Assembly (NCBI RefSeq): GCF_016892605.1
Contig: NZ_JAFEMV010000002.1
Coordinates: 186,001 to 250,000, forward strand
DNA from: Desemzia sp. RIT 804
GTDB lineage: Bacteria > Bacillota > Bacilli > Lactobacillales > Carnobacteriaceae
Direction of reading: 5' to 3'
DNA length: 64,000 bases
Part shown: in pieces, positions 17,826-26,844 of the stretch
Layout: each line of letters opens with the position of its first letter
Numbering within the stretch: the stretch's first letter is position 1
Notes under the pieces: model-generated
The model's database searches: none
The model's input: only the letters and a program-made list of their open reading frames with translations
What the model was told of the DNA's origin: nothing
Translations under genes and position numbers: made by a program

Positions 17826-18341
17826 TTATTTTGCTGTTACAGAACCGATATCTCCTGATACTGAAACAGTTGATCCAGAATCAATCATATCAAAAGCATT
17901 TACTTTATCCATATTTGTGAAAACAACTACCATAGCGTTATCTTTACCAGCATCTGTTAAAGCTTGTAGATCTACAGTAGAAATTTTAGTGCTGCTTGTT
18001 ACTTCTTGTCCTTCAGTTACTGTAGTTGTAAATGGTTTCCCATCTAATTCAACAGTATCTAATCCCATGTGAACTAAAACTTCTATTCCGTTTTCCATTG
18101 CAATACCTACAGCATGTTGGGTAGGGAAAACGCTCATTACTTTACCTGCAACTGGTGAGTAAATGTCTCCATCAGTTGGAATAACGGCAAATCCATCACC
18201 CATCATCTTTTGCGAAAATACTGGATCAGCTACTTCCTCAATAGAAACTAATTTCCCATTAGCTGGTGCGTATACTTTTGCTTCTTTTGTTTCTTGTACT
18301 GAATCTTTGTCTTTACCTTTTAAGAAATCAAATAATCCCAT
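17826..18341 (-). CDS. crr: PTS glucose-type IIA component, free-standing EIIA-Glc
   Basis: 171 residues. TQHAVGI places the auxiliary His76 and VLVHMGLDTVEL the phospho-accepting His91, at nearly the numbers of E. coli EIIA-Glc. HPr phosphorylates His91, which passes the phosphate to the IIB domain of glucose- or glucoside-family permeases. It is encoded alone, so it must work with permeases elsewhere; the alpha-glucoside IICB at 52158-53807, which has no IIA domain, is the obvious candidate in this window. A ribosome site AAAGGCGGG precedes the ATG. Convergent terminator downstream. Confidence 0.95.
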   Translation of the reverse strand: MGLFDFLKGKDKDSVQETKEAKVYAPANGKLVSIEEVADPVFSQKMMGDGFAVIPTDGDIYSPVAGKVMSVFPTQHAVGIAMENGIEVLVHMGLDTVELDGKPFTTTVTEGQEVTSSTKISTVDLQALTDAGKDNAMVVVFTNMDKVNAFDMIDSGSTVSVSGDIGSVTAK

Positions 18342-18370
18342 TTAAATCCCGCCTTTTTTTATATTACATT

Positions 18371-18865
18371 CTAATTCATACGCCAACTGACATATGCTAC
18401 ACCTAATGATACCACATTTAATACAACTAAGAGAATAATTATGCTTTTTTTATTTTCAGTTTTTATAGGTTTTTTTGCCTTTTCTTCTTCCTCTGTTAGC
18501 AAAGGATTGTCAGTTAATTCATTGAAGGCTAAAAATGAAAAAATTGCACCTACTATATTACCTGTTAATAGTTGTTGAGGTATCGCTAATTTTAATACAG
18601 TGTCTGTGACCCCGCCTTTTTTTCGCTCAGGGATAGCTGTAGCATAGAGCACGTAAGCTAAAATTAAATTAATGGATAGCTTCAATATATTAAGTATGAC
18701 CCCTAAATTTTCACTAAGCAGTTCTTCGTAACTTTGCCCACTTCCGGCATTAAACAGAAAGAATGAAGCAAAATAAATAACCGGAACTATGATCCAATAT
18801 CCCATCAATATATTATAAAACCGCTTCTTTCTTTTATCAGGAATAAGTTCTTTTGTTTCAAACAT
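18371..18865 (-). CDS. Putative four-helix membrane protein, function unknown
   Basis: 164 residues from ATG 18865 (GGTGAG seven bases upstream); a longer frame to 18931 has no ribosome site. Hydrophobic segments are at about 22-42, 52-75, 95-118 and 140-160, with acidic, lysine-rich linker EEEEKAKKPIKTENKK before the last. I do not recognise the family. It sits 29 bases upstream of the EIIA-Glc gene on the same strand and could be cotranscribed with it. Confidence 0.75.
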   Translation of the reverse strand: MFETKELIPDKRKKRFYNILMGYWIIVPVIYFASFFLFNAGSGQSYEELLSENLGVILNILKLSINLILAYVLYATAIPERKKGGVTDTVLKLAIPQQLLTGNIVGAIFSFLAFNELTDNPLLTEEEEKAKKPIKTENKKSIIILLVVLNVVSLGVAYVSWRMN

Positions 18866-19129
18866 CTTTATCTCACCAAGTTTCTCTAAATTTAACCATA
18901 CAAGTGCTTCCAACACTGTCCAGTATAGCAAAAAAACGTTTTCTTATCAACTTGTTCCAAAAAGACATCTACCGCTAGCTTTTTATAAAACACACAATGC
19001 TTTGTTCTGTTTATGGACACTAGAGAATTAAAAAATATTAATTTTATGTGATTTTATGGATTACTTTTTTAAAATTCGTTATACTAATTCTTGCTATGCA
19101 AATTTTTTAATGGAAAGGAGTCGATTACT

Positions 19130-19951
19130 ATTATTTTTGAAATTTTAAAAGCTGTATTCTTAGGCGTTGTCGAAGGTATTACAGAATGGTTGCCTATTAG
19201 TAGTACAGGTCATATGATTTTAGTAGATGAATTTATCAAATTAAATACCTCTGCTGCATTTATGGAAATGTTTTTAGTTGTGATTCAACTAGGCGCTATA
19301 CTAGCAGTGGTTCTTATTTATTTCCATAAATTGAACCCTTTTGCTCCTAGCAAATCTACACAAGAGAAAAAAGATACTATGTCTATTTGGTTTAAGGTAG
19401 TAGTTGGAGTAATTCCAGCTGGTGTTATGGGAGTTTTACTTGATGATTGGCTGAATGAACATTTATTCAATTACCAAACTGTTGCTGTTATGTTGATTGT
19501 TTACGGGGTATTATTCATTGTTATTGAGAACCGCAACGAAAATCGTGCTGCAACAACTGAAACTTTTAAAGACTTAACGTATAAAACTGCTTTCTTAATC
19601 GGTGTTTTCCAGGTTCTTTCTTTGATTCCAGGAACTTCCCGCTCAGGAGCTACTATTTTAGGAGCTATCTTATTAGGAACTTCTCGTTTTGTCGCTACTG
19701 AATTTTCATTCTTCATGTCTATTCCAATTATGTTCGGAGCAAGTTTAATAAAGGTTTTAAACTTTGGATTTAATTTTACCGGGTCAGAAATAGCTATTTT
19801 ACTTACTGGTATGATTACCGCATTTGTTGTCTCTGTTATTGCCATCAAATTCTTGATGAAATACATTAAAAATAATGACTTTAAAGCATTTGGCTGGTAT
19901 CGAATCGTATTAGGAATTTTAGTATTGGGTTACTTTATGCTTTTTGCATAA
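19130..19951 (+). CDS. uppP: Undecaprenyl-diphosphatase UppP (BacA), apparent AUU start
   Basis: About 273 residues of a polytopic membrane phosphatase that recycles undecaprenyl pyrophosphate for wall synthesis and gives bacitracin tolerance. Family motifs are [18 protein letters not shown] near the N-terminus and [18 protein letters not shown] (about 165-182) with catalytic Arg and Ser residues. The only strong ribosome site, GGAAAGGAG (19112-19120), leads to ATT at 19130 (9 bases) with no ATG, GTG or TTG in frame after it. The in-frame TTG at 19091 lies at the predicted transcription start (-10 TATACT at 19080-19085). A family II palindrome follows. Confidence 0.9.
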   Translation: MIFEILKAVFLGVVEGITEWLPISSTGHMILVDEFIKLNTSAAFMEMFLVVIQLGAILAVVLIYFHKLNPFAPSKSTQEKKDTMSIWFKVVVGVIPAGVMGVLLDDWLNEHLFNYQTVAVMLIVYGVLFIVIENRNENRAATTETFKDLTYKTAFLIGVFQVLSLIPGTSRSGATILGAILLGTSRFVATEFSFFMSIPIMFGASLIKVLNFGFNFTGSEIAILLTGMITAFVVSVIAIKFLMKYIKNNDFKAFGWYRIVLGILVLGYFMLFA

Positions 19952-19965
19952 AGACATTTAAACAT

Positions 19966-20110
19966 ATTAAGTGGGTGCTTTTAAACGCGTTTCAAAAGCC
20001 TGATCACATGAATATAAGCCAGCCTCCCCTTATGAGAAAAACATCTCATAAGGGGAGGCTGGCTTATATTCAATGGTCAAAAAGTCTTTTTTTCGCTCTT
20101 TTTTGATTTA
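19966..20110. repeat. Family II palindromic repeat, copy II-b
   Basis: The core hairpin has perfect 27-base arms at 20011-20037 and 20044-20070 around the loop AAAACA. Upstream block GTGGGTGCTTTTAAACGC and downstream ATTCAATGGTCAAAA match the other two copies. It lies between convergent uppP and the aspartate kinase gene and probably ends both transcripts. Confidence 0.9.
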
Positions 20111-20135
20111 AACATATCGAAAACCATGTTTCTTC

Positions 20136-21494
20136 TTAAAGGGATTCTTCAAAAAAAGCATGGTACAGTGCTTCAACTGCTCTGTCTTCCTCTTTTTCCT
20201 TGATGCCAAACATCACGCTATTTTCAGACGCTCCTTGGTTGACCATATCGATATTGATTTGCCGATCTCTAAGGGCTTGTGCTGCTATAGCCATTGTTCC
20301 TATTTGATTGCGCATTCCCTCACCCACCAGCATGATCAATGAAACATCTCGTTCAATCGTCACACTATCTACCAACAACTTTTCTTTTAAGCTTTTTATC
20401 AAAGCAAGTTCAATTTCCGGAGTCATTTGATGTCCTCGTAAAATAACAGTCATGTTATCAATCCCAGAAGGGGTATGTTCATAACTTAATCCATGTGATT
20501 CCAACAATTGGAGCACTTTACGTCCGAAACCAATTTCTCGGTTCATCAAATATTTCTCAATATAAATATTTATAAACCCGCTTGAACTAGCAATACCAAT
20601 GATAGGTGCATGCTCTTTAGTGTGTTCTTTGACGATTTTTGTTCCTGGAGAGGCAGGATTGTTAGTATTTTTAATTACAACAGGAATCCCTTTTTTAAAA
20701 GCAGGCTCTAACGCTTCATCATGAAGCACGGAAAAACCTGCATAAGATAACTCGCGCATTTCACGATACGTTAACTCAGCAACTGGTATAGGATCTTTGA
20801 CTACAGCTGGATTAGCAGCAAAAATAGCATCCACATCTGTAAAGTTTTCATACAACTCTGCTTCTACTCCATTAGCTAGTATAGCTCCCGTGATATCTGA
20901 ACCTCCTCTTGAAAAAGTACAAAGTCTACCTTCTTTGGTGTAACCAAAGAAGCCCGGGAAAACAAGCACTTCATTTCGACTGCGTAATTTTTCTAAAGTA
21001 TCGTAGCTTTCTGGAAGAACGCGTGCATTATCTGGCTCATCCGTTACCAATAAACCAGCTGCTTGTGGATTAACATAACTAGCCAATACTCCTTCTTGGT
21101 TAAAATAAGCTGCTACTAACTTAGCATTATTATCTTCTCCGCTTGCTTTAAACGCATCTATATAGTATTTAGGAACCTTTTTATCACCAGCTACTAGCTC
21201 ATTCAAATTCAAACGAATCATTTCCATAACTTGTTCATCAAGATGCAGTTCATCGGCAATTTCTTGATATCGATAAACAACTTTGTTCATTTCATTTGAA
21301 AAATCTTGTTTTGCTAATGATTTATTTGCGATAGATATTAATAGATCAGTTACTTTTTCATCTTGAGAAAATCGTTTTCCCGGAGCAGATACTACTACAA
21401 TTTTACGTGCTGAATCGTCTTTAATGATCTGGATTACTTTCCTAAATTGTTGCGCTGAGGCTAAAGAACTTCCCCCAAATTTAACCACCTTCAT
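20136..21494 (-). CDS. Aspartate kinase (YclM/ThrD-like monofunctional)
   Basis: 452 residues. Converts aspartate to aspartyl phosphate, the first step to lysine, threonine and methionine. The kinase domain starts with VVKFGGSSLA (3-12) and includes FSRGGSDITGAILANG near 195-210 and the GYTKEGRLC segment; two ACT domains follow from about 300 (NREIGFGRKVLQLLE, then SLIMLVGEGMRNQIGTMAIA). Length and sequence resemble Bacillus aspartokinase III, which responds to lysine plus threonine; that regulatory property is inferred. Monocistronic. The leader upstream (21495-21714) shows no lysine riboswitch features. Confidence 0.93.
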   Translation of the reverse strand: MKVVKFGGSSLASAQQFRKVIQIIKDDSARKIVVVSAPGKRFSQDEKVTDLLISIANKSLAKQDFSNEMNKVVYRYQEIADELHLDEQVMEMIRLNLNELVAGDKKVPKYYIDAFKASGEDNNAKLVAAYFNQEGVLASYVNPQAAGLLVTDEPDNARVLPESYDTLEKLRSRNEVLVFPGFFGYTKEGRLCTFSRGGSDITGAILANGVEAELYENFTDVDAIFAANPAVVKDPIPVAELTYREMRELSYAGFSVLHDEALEPAFKKGIPVVIKNTNNPASPGTKIVKEHTKEHAPIIGIASSSGFINIYIEKYLMNREIGFGRKVLQLLESHGLSYEHTPSGIDNMTVILRGHQMTPEIELALIKSLKEKLLVDSVTIERDVSLIMLVGEGMRNQIGTMAIAAQALRDRQINIDMVNQGASENSVMFGIKEKEEDRAVEALYHAFFEESL

Positions 21495-21714
21495 TATTTC
21501 ACAACCTTTATTTAATTTTATTTGAAAAGTTTAAGAAATTATTACAATCATTATATTACTGATAAATCCGTCTGAAGTCCCTATATCTTCTTAAAAAAAA
21601 AGACTATAATATAAACAAAGATTGCAAATAAGAATTTGTTTATTATAGTAACATGAAACGACAAGTTCTTTCTACTGTTGGGGCAAATATTTATAGACTA
21701 AAGGGGATTTTTTA

Positions 21715-22098
21715 ATGAGTCGGCGCAAAGTATTTACGTATCTATTAGGTGTTTCTTTTGTTGCAGGAGTAGCACGAGAAGCTCTACGAAAAAAAAGCAC
21801 AAAAACTTTATCTCACGAATCTCCTGCCATATCCAACTTTGTTGGTACATGGGGGTTTGATGATCCTTTGTATCCAGGGTCTAAAACTCTTAAAATTGAT
21901 GACCAAGCCCGTTTGTTTATAAACGAAAAACCTGTAAAAGGCTCATTAATTTTATTAAACCAACATAACTTAATTTTCACAGATCATTATGGATACGAAT
22001 TGGTTATTCAACCTATTGACAACAACACACTCACTTTATTTGACTCTGCCGATGATAAAACCTATACTTTATTTTCAACATCCTTTAATCAGCCTTAA
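21715..22098 (+). CDS. DUF4828-type protein with N-terminal membrane anchor
   Basis: 127 residues: a short basic N-terminus, a single hydrophobic segment (about 6-20), then a small beta-rich domain beginning FVGTWGFDDPLYPGSKTLKI. This matches my memory of the DUF4828 family of lactic acid bacteria; function is unknown. ATG with AAAGGGGA eight bases upstream. No operon partner is obvious; the next gene starts 84 bases later with its own ribosome site. Confidence 0.72.
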   Translation: MSRRKVFTYLLGVSFVAGVAREALRKKSTKTLSHESPAISNFVGTWGFDDPLYPGSKTLKIDDQARLFINEKPVKGSLILLNQHNLIFTDHYGYELVIQPIDNNTLTLFDSADDKTYTLFSTSFNQP

Positions 22099-22182
22099 TA
22101 TTTTGTATTTTTTTATTGCTCTTTTAGTTAAAATCAGTTTTAATTAAATTGAGCTCGTTAGACAAAAAGGAGGCAACAAAGT

Positions 22183-22878
22183 ATGGCCCGATATAAAGAA
22201 AATATTCCTTCTGTAATTACTGAATTGAGACACGATACTGTGGACGTTCCCTCAGTAATCACTAAATGCAGTGGTATCAATATCAATGGAAGAAAATTAA
22301 AATCTTTTATTTTTACAACTGATATTTCTATTATCTGCAACACTGATGCAGATGCTGTGATAGCCGTTTATCCTTTTACACCGTACCCTGCTATCATACA
22401 AGCCATTTCTTCAGTAGCATCTATACCCGTTATAGCTGGTGTGGGTGGCGGTTTAACGCACGGAATCCGGTCCGCAAATATTAGTCTTTTTGCAGAATCT
22501 TTAGGAGCCATCAGTGTAGTTGTCAATGCCCCTACACCATTGGAAACTATCGCACAAATAAATGAAGTGATCGATATCCCGATCGTGATCACGATCGTTT
22601 CTGAATACACAGATATCCAGGAAAAATTAGATGCTGGAGCAGATATTCTTAACGTCAGTGGAGGCTCAAAAACAGCTGCTATCGTCCGCAGTATTCGCAA
22701 AGAGTTCCCTAATATTCCTATTATAGCGACAGGTGGCCCAACTGACGAGAGCATTTTGGAAACTATTGAAGCGGGAGCTAACGCGATTACTTATACTCCT
22801 CCTTCTAATGGGGAATTATTTAAACGCAAAATGGATAAATATCGTATACAAGAAGAAAATAAATACATTGAAGAATAA
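22183..22878 (+). CDS. TIM-barrel protein of unknown function (often annotated hydrolase)
   Basis: 231 residues with the rhythm of a phosphate-binding beta/alpha barrel: IPVIAGVGGGLTHG (about 84-97), AGADILNVSGGSKT (about 150-163) and IIATGGPTDESI then EAGANAITYTPPS at the C-terminus, typical of strands 7 and 8. Such barrels bind phosphorylated ligands or nucleotides, but there are no residues that fix a reaction. ATG with AAAGGAGG. A terminator follows. Confidence 0.7.
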   Translation: MARYKENIPSVITELRHDTVDVPSVITKCSGININGRKLKSFIFTTDISIICNTDADAVIAVYPFTPYPAIIQAISSVASIPVIAGVGGGLTHGIRSANISLFAESLGAISVVVNAPTPLETIAQINEVIDIPIVITIVSEYTDIQEKLDAGADILNVSGGSKTAAIVRSIRKEFPNIPIIATGGPTDESILETIEAGANAITYTPPSNGELFKRKMDKYRIQEENKYIEE

Positions 22879-22892
22879 AGCACTCTAACACA

Positions 22893-22937
22893 GCAACGTA
22901 TTTCTGATGATTCAGAAACTTACGTTGTTGTTTTTTA
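22893..22937 (+). terminator. Intrinsic terminator
   Basis: CAACGTA-TTTCTGA pairs with TCAGAAA-TACGTTG, followed by TTGTTTTTT. Confidence 0.85.
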
Positions 22938-23055
22938 TTGCTTACTAAAACGAACAAAAAAATCTCTTTAGAGAAAGTATTGAAATAAATCTTTACTTAC
23001 TGTACGATGAATATAAAAAGCTTGTAAATAGTAAGTTAAAAAGGAGATACAACTC

Positions 23056-23685
23056 ATGAAAATAGATATTTGGTCAGATTTCGTTTGTCCTTTTTGCTAT
23101 ATTGGTAAACGACATATTGAAGAAGCTGCAAAAGAAATAGAAGACATCACTTTTGAATACCACAGTTATGAATTAGATCCTACTGCTCCTGAAAAATATG
23201 ATGGTTCTATCCAAAAATATTTTGCAGAAATTAAAGGGATGAGTGCTGCTCAAGCAGATGACATGATCCACCAAGTGACTACGATGGCAAATAATGCTGG
23301 TTTAGACTATCATTATGAAAAAGTTCGACATGGAAATACTGTAAAACCACATCGTTTATTCCAATATGCTAAAACGCAAGGTAAAGGCAATGAGTTTATG
23401 GAAGTAGCTAAAGAAGCTTATTTCATAAATGGTGAATGGTTAAATGGTGATGATACGTTGCTAGAATTAGCTGAAAAAATCGGTTTAGACAAAGAGGCCT
23501 CAACTAAAGTTCTTCAGTCAGACGACTATTTAGAAGCAATGCGCCAAGACATAGCTACTGCACAACAAATCGGTGTACAAGGTGTTCCTTTCTTTGTTAT
23601 TGATGGAAAATATGGTGTCAGCGGTGCACAACCGGTAGATACTTTTAAACAAGTCCTCAAAGATGTCCAAGAACAAAATGCTTAA
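23056..23685 (+). CDS. DsbA-family oxidoreductase, FrnE-like
   Basis: 209 residues, cytosolic thioredoxin fold with a helical insertion. FVCPFCYIG places the redox pair at Cys11 and Cys14. The cis-proline loop is GVQGVPFFVID (about 176-186). FrnE-like proteins reduce or isomerise disulfides and are linked to oxidative stress; no substrate is indicated. ATG with AAAAGGAG. The 40 bases upstream hold TTTACTTACT and AGTAAGT elements that may form an operator, but I cannot name the regulator. Confidence 0.88.
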   Translation: MKIDIWSDFVCPFCYIGKRHIEEAAKEIEDITFEYHSYELDPTAPEKYDGSIQKYFAEIKGMSAAQADDMIHQVTTMANNAGLDYHYEKVRHGNTVKPHRLFQYAKTQGKGNEFMEVAKEAYFINGEWLNGDDTLLELAEKIGLDKEASTKVLQSDDYLEAMRQDIATAQQIGVQGVPFFVIDGKYGVSGAQPVDTFKQVLKDVQEQNA

Positions 23686-23706
23686 CCTTAACTTATAAAT
23701 GAATCG

Positions 23707-23758
23707 AAACAAGCAGTATAGATCCCAGTATTTTGGATCTATACTGCTTGTTTGATTT
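23707..23758 (+). terminator. Intrinsic terminator
   Basis: AAGCAGTATAGATCC pairs perfectly with GGATCTATACTGCTT, followed by a T-rich tail. Confidence 0.88.
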
Positions 23759-23790
23759 TGACGATCCGAGTGCCGGGTTCGCGCTTTGTT

Positions 23791-23912
23791 TAAACGCGTT
23801 GCGTAAACCAGACTTCCTATGTTTTCATTTATCTTTTGTATTGGGAAAGTGCCCCCAACTCAAAAGATAAAGTGAAACCTACGGAAATCTAAATGGTTTA
23901 CTTCACGCTCTC
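23791..23912. repeat. Family I palindromic repeat, array unit 1
   Basis: Starts TAAACGCGTTGCG. Stem GTAAACC/GGTTTAC, then AGACTTCC/GGAAATCT, then TTTATCTTTTG/CAAAAGATAAA, with loop TTGGG...CCCAA. Ends CTTCACGCTCTCTT. The four units run head to tail from 23791 to 24289, between convergent frnE-like and glgP genes. Confidence 0.85.
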
Positions 23913-24037
23913 TTAAACGCGCTGCGCAAACCAGACCTCCTATGATTTCATTTCTCCGTTTTATGGGTAAAGAACACCCATTAAACGGAGAAAGTGAACT
24001 CTACGGAGGTCTAAGCGGTTTGCTCCACGCTCTCTTT
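23913..24037. repeat. Family I palindromic repeat, array unit 2
   Basis: Stem GCAAACC/GGTTTGC, AGACCTCC/GGAGGTCT, TTTCTCCGTTT/AAACGGAGAAA, with loop TGGGT...ACACCCA. Relative to unit 1, GTAAACC became GCAAACC and GGTTTAC became GGTTTGC: a paired change. Same end block CTCCACGCTCTCTTTTT. Confidence 0.87.
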
Positions 24038-24162
24038 TTAAACGCATTCAACAAAGCAGTTCACACTACCATAATAGCCATCCGAATGTTAGGTAAAAAA
24101 CACCTAACTTTCGGATGGCTGTTATGTACGGTGAACTAAACGCTTTGTTTCACGCTCTCTTT
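24038..24162. repeat. Family I palindromic repeat, array unit 3
   Basis: Stem AACAAAGC/GCTTTGTT, AGTTCAC/GTGAACT, then AGCCATCCGAA/TTCGGATGGCT, with loop GTTAGGT...ACACCTAAC. The stem sequence is unrelated to units 1 and 2 but fully paired. Ends CACGCTCTCTTTTT. Confidence 0.88.
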
Positions 24163-24289
24163 TTAAACGCGTTGCGTTCGGCAGCTTACGCGCCTAGAAG
24201 CTAACCACTAACTGTTAGGAAACCCCGCCTAACTGTTAGTGGTTGTCTTCTATTCGGTTAGCTAAACGCCTTACTCCACGCTCTCTTTT
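24163..24289. repeat. Family I palindromic repeat, array unit 4
   Basis: Starts AAACGCGTTGCG. Stem GGC/GCC, AGCT/AGCT, then long inner arms of AACCACTAACTGTTAGG with its complement around ACCCCG. Ends CTCCACGCTCTCTTTTT directly at the glgP stop, so it may also serve as the glg operon terminator. Confidence 0.85.
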
Positions 24290-26721
24290 TAAATGGGTTC
24301 GTTGAGGTGGATGGTTTGTTCGTTTTGTGGCATTTCTGAATCTATTTTCCATATTTCATCTGCGTACCGCATGATAGTAAAATCTGCAGAAAAGGGACCT
24401 GAATTGGCAATATTCAATAATGACTTCTGATTCCATAATTGTTTATCTTGATACAATTCATCTACTTGATTTTGAGCTGCAATGTATTCATCGAAATCTT
24501 TCAACACAAAATATTCGTCATTGTATTGAACTAAAGAATCAAATATCACCCTACCTTCCTCTTCAATATCTGGGATTGTTCCATCGATTAAAGTATCCAG
24601 GACTTTTCTCAGTTTAGGATTAGTATCATAAATTTCGCGAGATGAATACGTTCCATTTTCATAATAGTCATATACGTCTTGTGAAGTAAGACCGAACAAG
24701 AATATATTTTCTTCTCCAACATAATCTCTGATTTCTACATTAGCTCCATCAAGCGTTGCAACAGTTAAAGCACCATTGAGCATTAACTTCATATTGCTTG
24801 TTCCAGAAGCTTCTTTACTGGCTAAAGAGATCTGTTCACTTACTTCTGCAGCTGGAATGATCAACTCAGCTAGTGTTACTCCATAGTTTTCTACAAATAC
24901 AACTTTCAATTTATCTCCAACATCTGGATCATTATTTATAAGTTTAGCAATCGCATTGATCAATTTGATGATTTGCTTTGCATATAAATAACTGGGTGCT
25001 GCTTTAGCCCCGAAAATAAAAACTCTTGATTGAATGTCCAATGTTGGATTTTTTTTAATGTCCAGATATCTCGAAAGTATATGCAATACATTTAATAATT
25101 GACGTTTGTATGCATGCAATCGTTTGATTTGAACATCAAAAAGAGCATTTGGATCAATAGTCATCCCCATCTTATTTTCTACATATTGTGCAAATCGTTT
25201 TTTATTTTTCAACTTCACTTCTGCTAATTCTCTTAAAGTAGCTACATTATTTGCATAGCCTTTTAAGATTTTTAATTCTGATGGTTTCTTTTTCCATTCT
25301 GTACCAATTCTATCATCAATAAATTGCGTAAGATCCTCATTGGCTATTTGCAGCCAGCGTCTTTGAGTTATCCCGTTCGTTTTATTATTAAATTTAATGG
25401 GGTACATTTCGAAAAAGGGTTTCAACACATCATTTTTCAGAATATTTGTATGCAGTTGTGCTACTCCATTGACACTATGACTTCCTATAATGGCCATATG
25501 AGCCATATTCACCACGCCATCCTTGATAATAGCCGTTTGATAAGTTAATTCTTCTCCATAAATAGGTAATTTCTTTTCTATGTGTCTACGATCGATTTCT
25601 TCAATCACTTGATATACTCTTGGAATTTCAGCTTGCAACATCTCAATGGGCCATTTTTCCATCGCTTCTTGCATAATCGTATGATTGGTATAGCTCATTA
25701 CTTTCTTTCCGATTTCCCAGGCTTGTTCCCAACTCAGACCTTCTTCATCAATCATGATGCGGATAAATTCTGGGATACATAAAGCAGGATGAGTATCATT
25801 AATATGGATAGCCACTCTATCAGCAATGCTTATCATGGGTAAATGCAATTTTTTATAATAGCGGACAATACTTTGGACCCCTGCTGAACATAAAAAGTAT
25901 TCTTGTCTTAATCGCAAAATCCTACCTTCGTAATTCGAATCGTCCGGATACAATACTTCTGTTAACTGATTTACTTCTTGTTGAGCAGTAATACTAGAAT
26001 AATTTACATAATCTTCGGGCGGAATTTCAGCTGACCATAACCGTAGATTATTGATCAAATCATTTTGGTAACCAATCATAGCTGTGTCATATGGAATAGC
26101 TAAAATATTCCTAGTATTTTCATAGACTGGTACAAGTTTACCTTCTTCTTCAGTTAAATAAACCTGGCCCCCAAAACGAATATTTACAGCTTTATTTTCT
26201 TTTCGGACTTCCCATACATTTCCATTACGCAACCAATTTTCTGGAACCTCAACTTGATGTCCATCAATAAACCGTTGTTGAAACAAGCCATACTTATAGC
26301 GAATACCACTTCCTGCACCCGGAATACCTAAAGAAGCGATCGAATCCATAAAACAGGAAGCTAATCGGCCTAAGCCGCCATTTCCAAGAGCAGGATCTTC
26401 TTCTGCTTCTACTATATATTGAAAATCCAAGCCAATCTCTTCGATGCCCTCACGAATAACATCTAAAATCCCTAAGTTTAATAAATTACTTTTTAGCATT
26501 CTCCCCGGCAAGAATTCCATTGAAAAATAATACAGTTGTTTGACCTGTTTTTTCTCATACTCTATTTTAGTCTGAGTCCAGTTTTCACCCGCATAGCTTT
26601 TGACATATGTCCCAAGTGCATTGTACAACTGAACAGGAGAAGCTTCTTGTACATCTAATCCATAAAGCCCTTTTAACATTCTTTCATAGTCTTTTTTAAA
26701 CTCTGCTACTTGTAATGTCAT
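24289..26721 (-). CDS. glgP: Glycogen phosphorylase
   Basis: 810 residues; last gene of the glycogen operon. Releases glucose-1-phosphate from glycogen or maltodextrin ends using pyridoxal phosphate. Signatures are FSMEFLPGRML (about 72-82), DPALGNGGLGRLASCFMDS (about 108-126), and the PLP region EASGTSNMKLMLNG, where the lysine of SNMK carries the cofactor (about 650). The ATG follows AGAGGGGG. It starts 123 bases after glgA, with a hairpin in between that could set relative expression. Phosphorolysis in the same operon as synthesis suggests storage and mobilisation are regulated together. Confidence 0.96.
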   Translation of the reverse strand: MTLQVAEFKKDYERMLKGLYGLDVQEASPVQLYNALGTYVKSYAGENWTQTKIEYEKKQVKQLYYFSMEFLPGRMLKSNLLNLGILDVIREGIEEIGLDFQYIVEAEEDPALGNGGLGRLASCFMDSIASLGIPGAGSGIRYKYGLFQQRFIDGHQVEVPENWLRNGNVWEVRKENKAVNIRFGGQVYLTEEEGKLVPVYENTRNILAIPYDTAMIGYQNDLINNLRLWSAEIPPEDYVNYSSITAQQEVNQLTEVLYPDDSNYEGRILRLRQEYFLCSAGVQSIVRYYKKLHLPMISIADRVAIHINDTHPALCIPEFIRIMIDEEGLSWEQAWEIGKKVMSYTNHTIMQEAMEKWPIEMLQAEIPRVYQVIEEIDRRHIEKKLPIYGEELTYQTAIIKDGVVNMAHMAIIGSHSVNGVAQLHTNILKNDVLKPFFEMYPIKFNNKTNGITQRRWLQIANEDLTQFIDDRIGTEWKKKPSELKILKGYANNVATLRELAEVKLKNKKRFAQYVENKMGMTIDPNALFDVQIKRLHAYKRQLLNVLHILSRYLDIKKNPTLDIQSRVFIFGAKAAPSYLYAKQIIKLINAIAKLINNDPDVGDKLKVVFVENYGVTLAELIIPAAEVSEQISLASKEASGTSNMKLMLNGALTVATLDGANVEIRDYVGEENIFLFGLTSQDVYDYYENGTYSSREIYDTNPKLRKVLDTLIDGTIPDIEEEGRVIFDSLVQYNDEYFVLKDFDEYIAAQNQVDELYQDKQLWNQKSLLNIANSGPFSADFTIMRYADEIWKIDSEMPQNEQTIHLNEPI

Positions 26722-26781
26722 TCTAAATCCCCCTCTTAGATATAAAACAGTTTTATGTATTTTATATGGCAGTGTATGAAA

Positions 26782-26817
26782 ACAGGCTAGGCCAAAAACA
26801 TTTGGTCTAGCCCGTTT
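26782..26817 (-). promoter_or_regulatory. Intercistronic hairpin between glgA and glgP
   Basis: GGCTAG-G-CCAAA pairs with TTTGG-T-CTAGCC, loop AACA. No T-run follows on the coding strand, so it is more likely an mRNA processing or stability element, or weak attenuator, than a full terminator. Confidence 0.6.
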
Positions 26818-26844
26818 ATGAGTCTTAGTAGTAATCTAAAGTAT

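Noticed and set aside
19096-19110. Five-codon leader peptide ATG...TAA before uppP
   Set aside because: It begins within a few bases of the predicted transcription start and has no ribosome site, so translation is unlikely.
21495-21714. Possible lysine riboswitch before the aspartate kinase gene
   Set aside because: None of the conserved lysine-box blocks are present; the leader is AT-rich and short.
23791-24289. Tandem repeat units that could suggest a CRISPR array
   Set aside because: Units are about 125 bases, each a self-complementary hairpin, with no constant short repeat alternating with unique spacers and no cas genes nearby.
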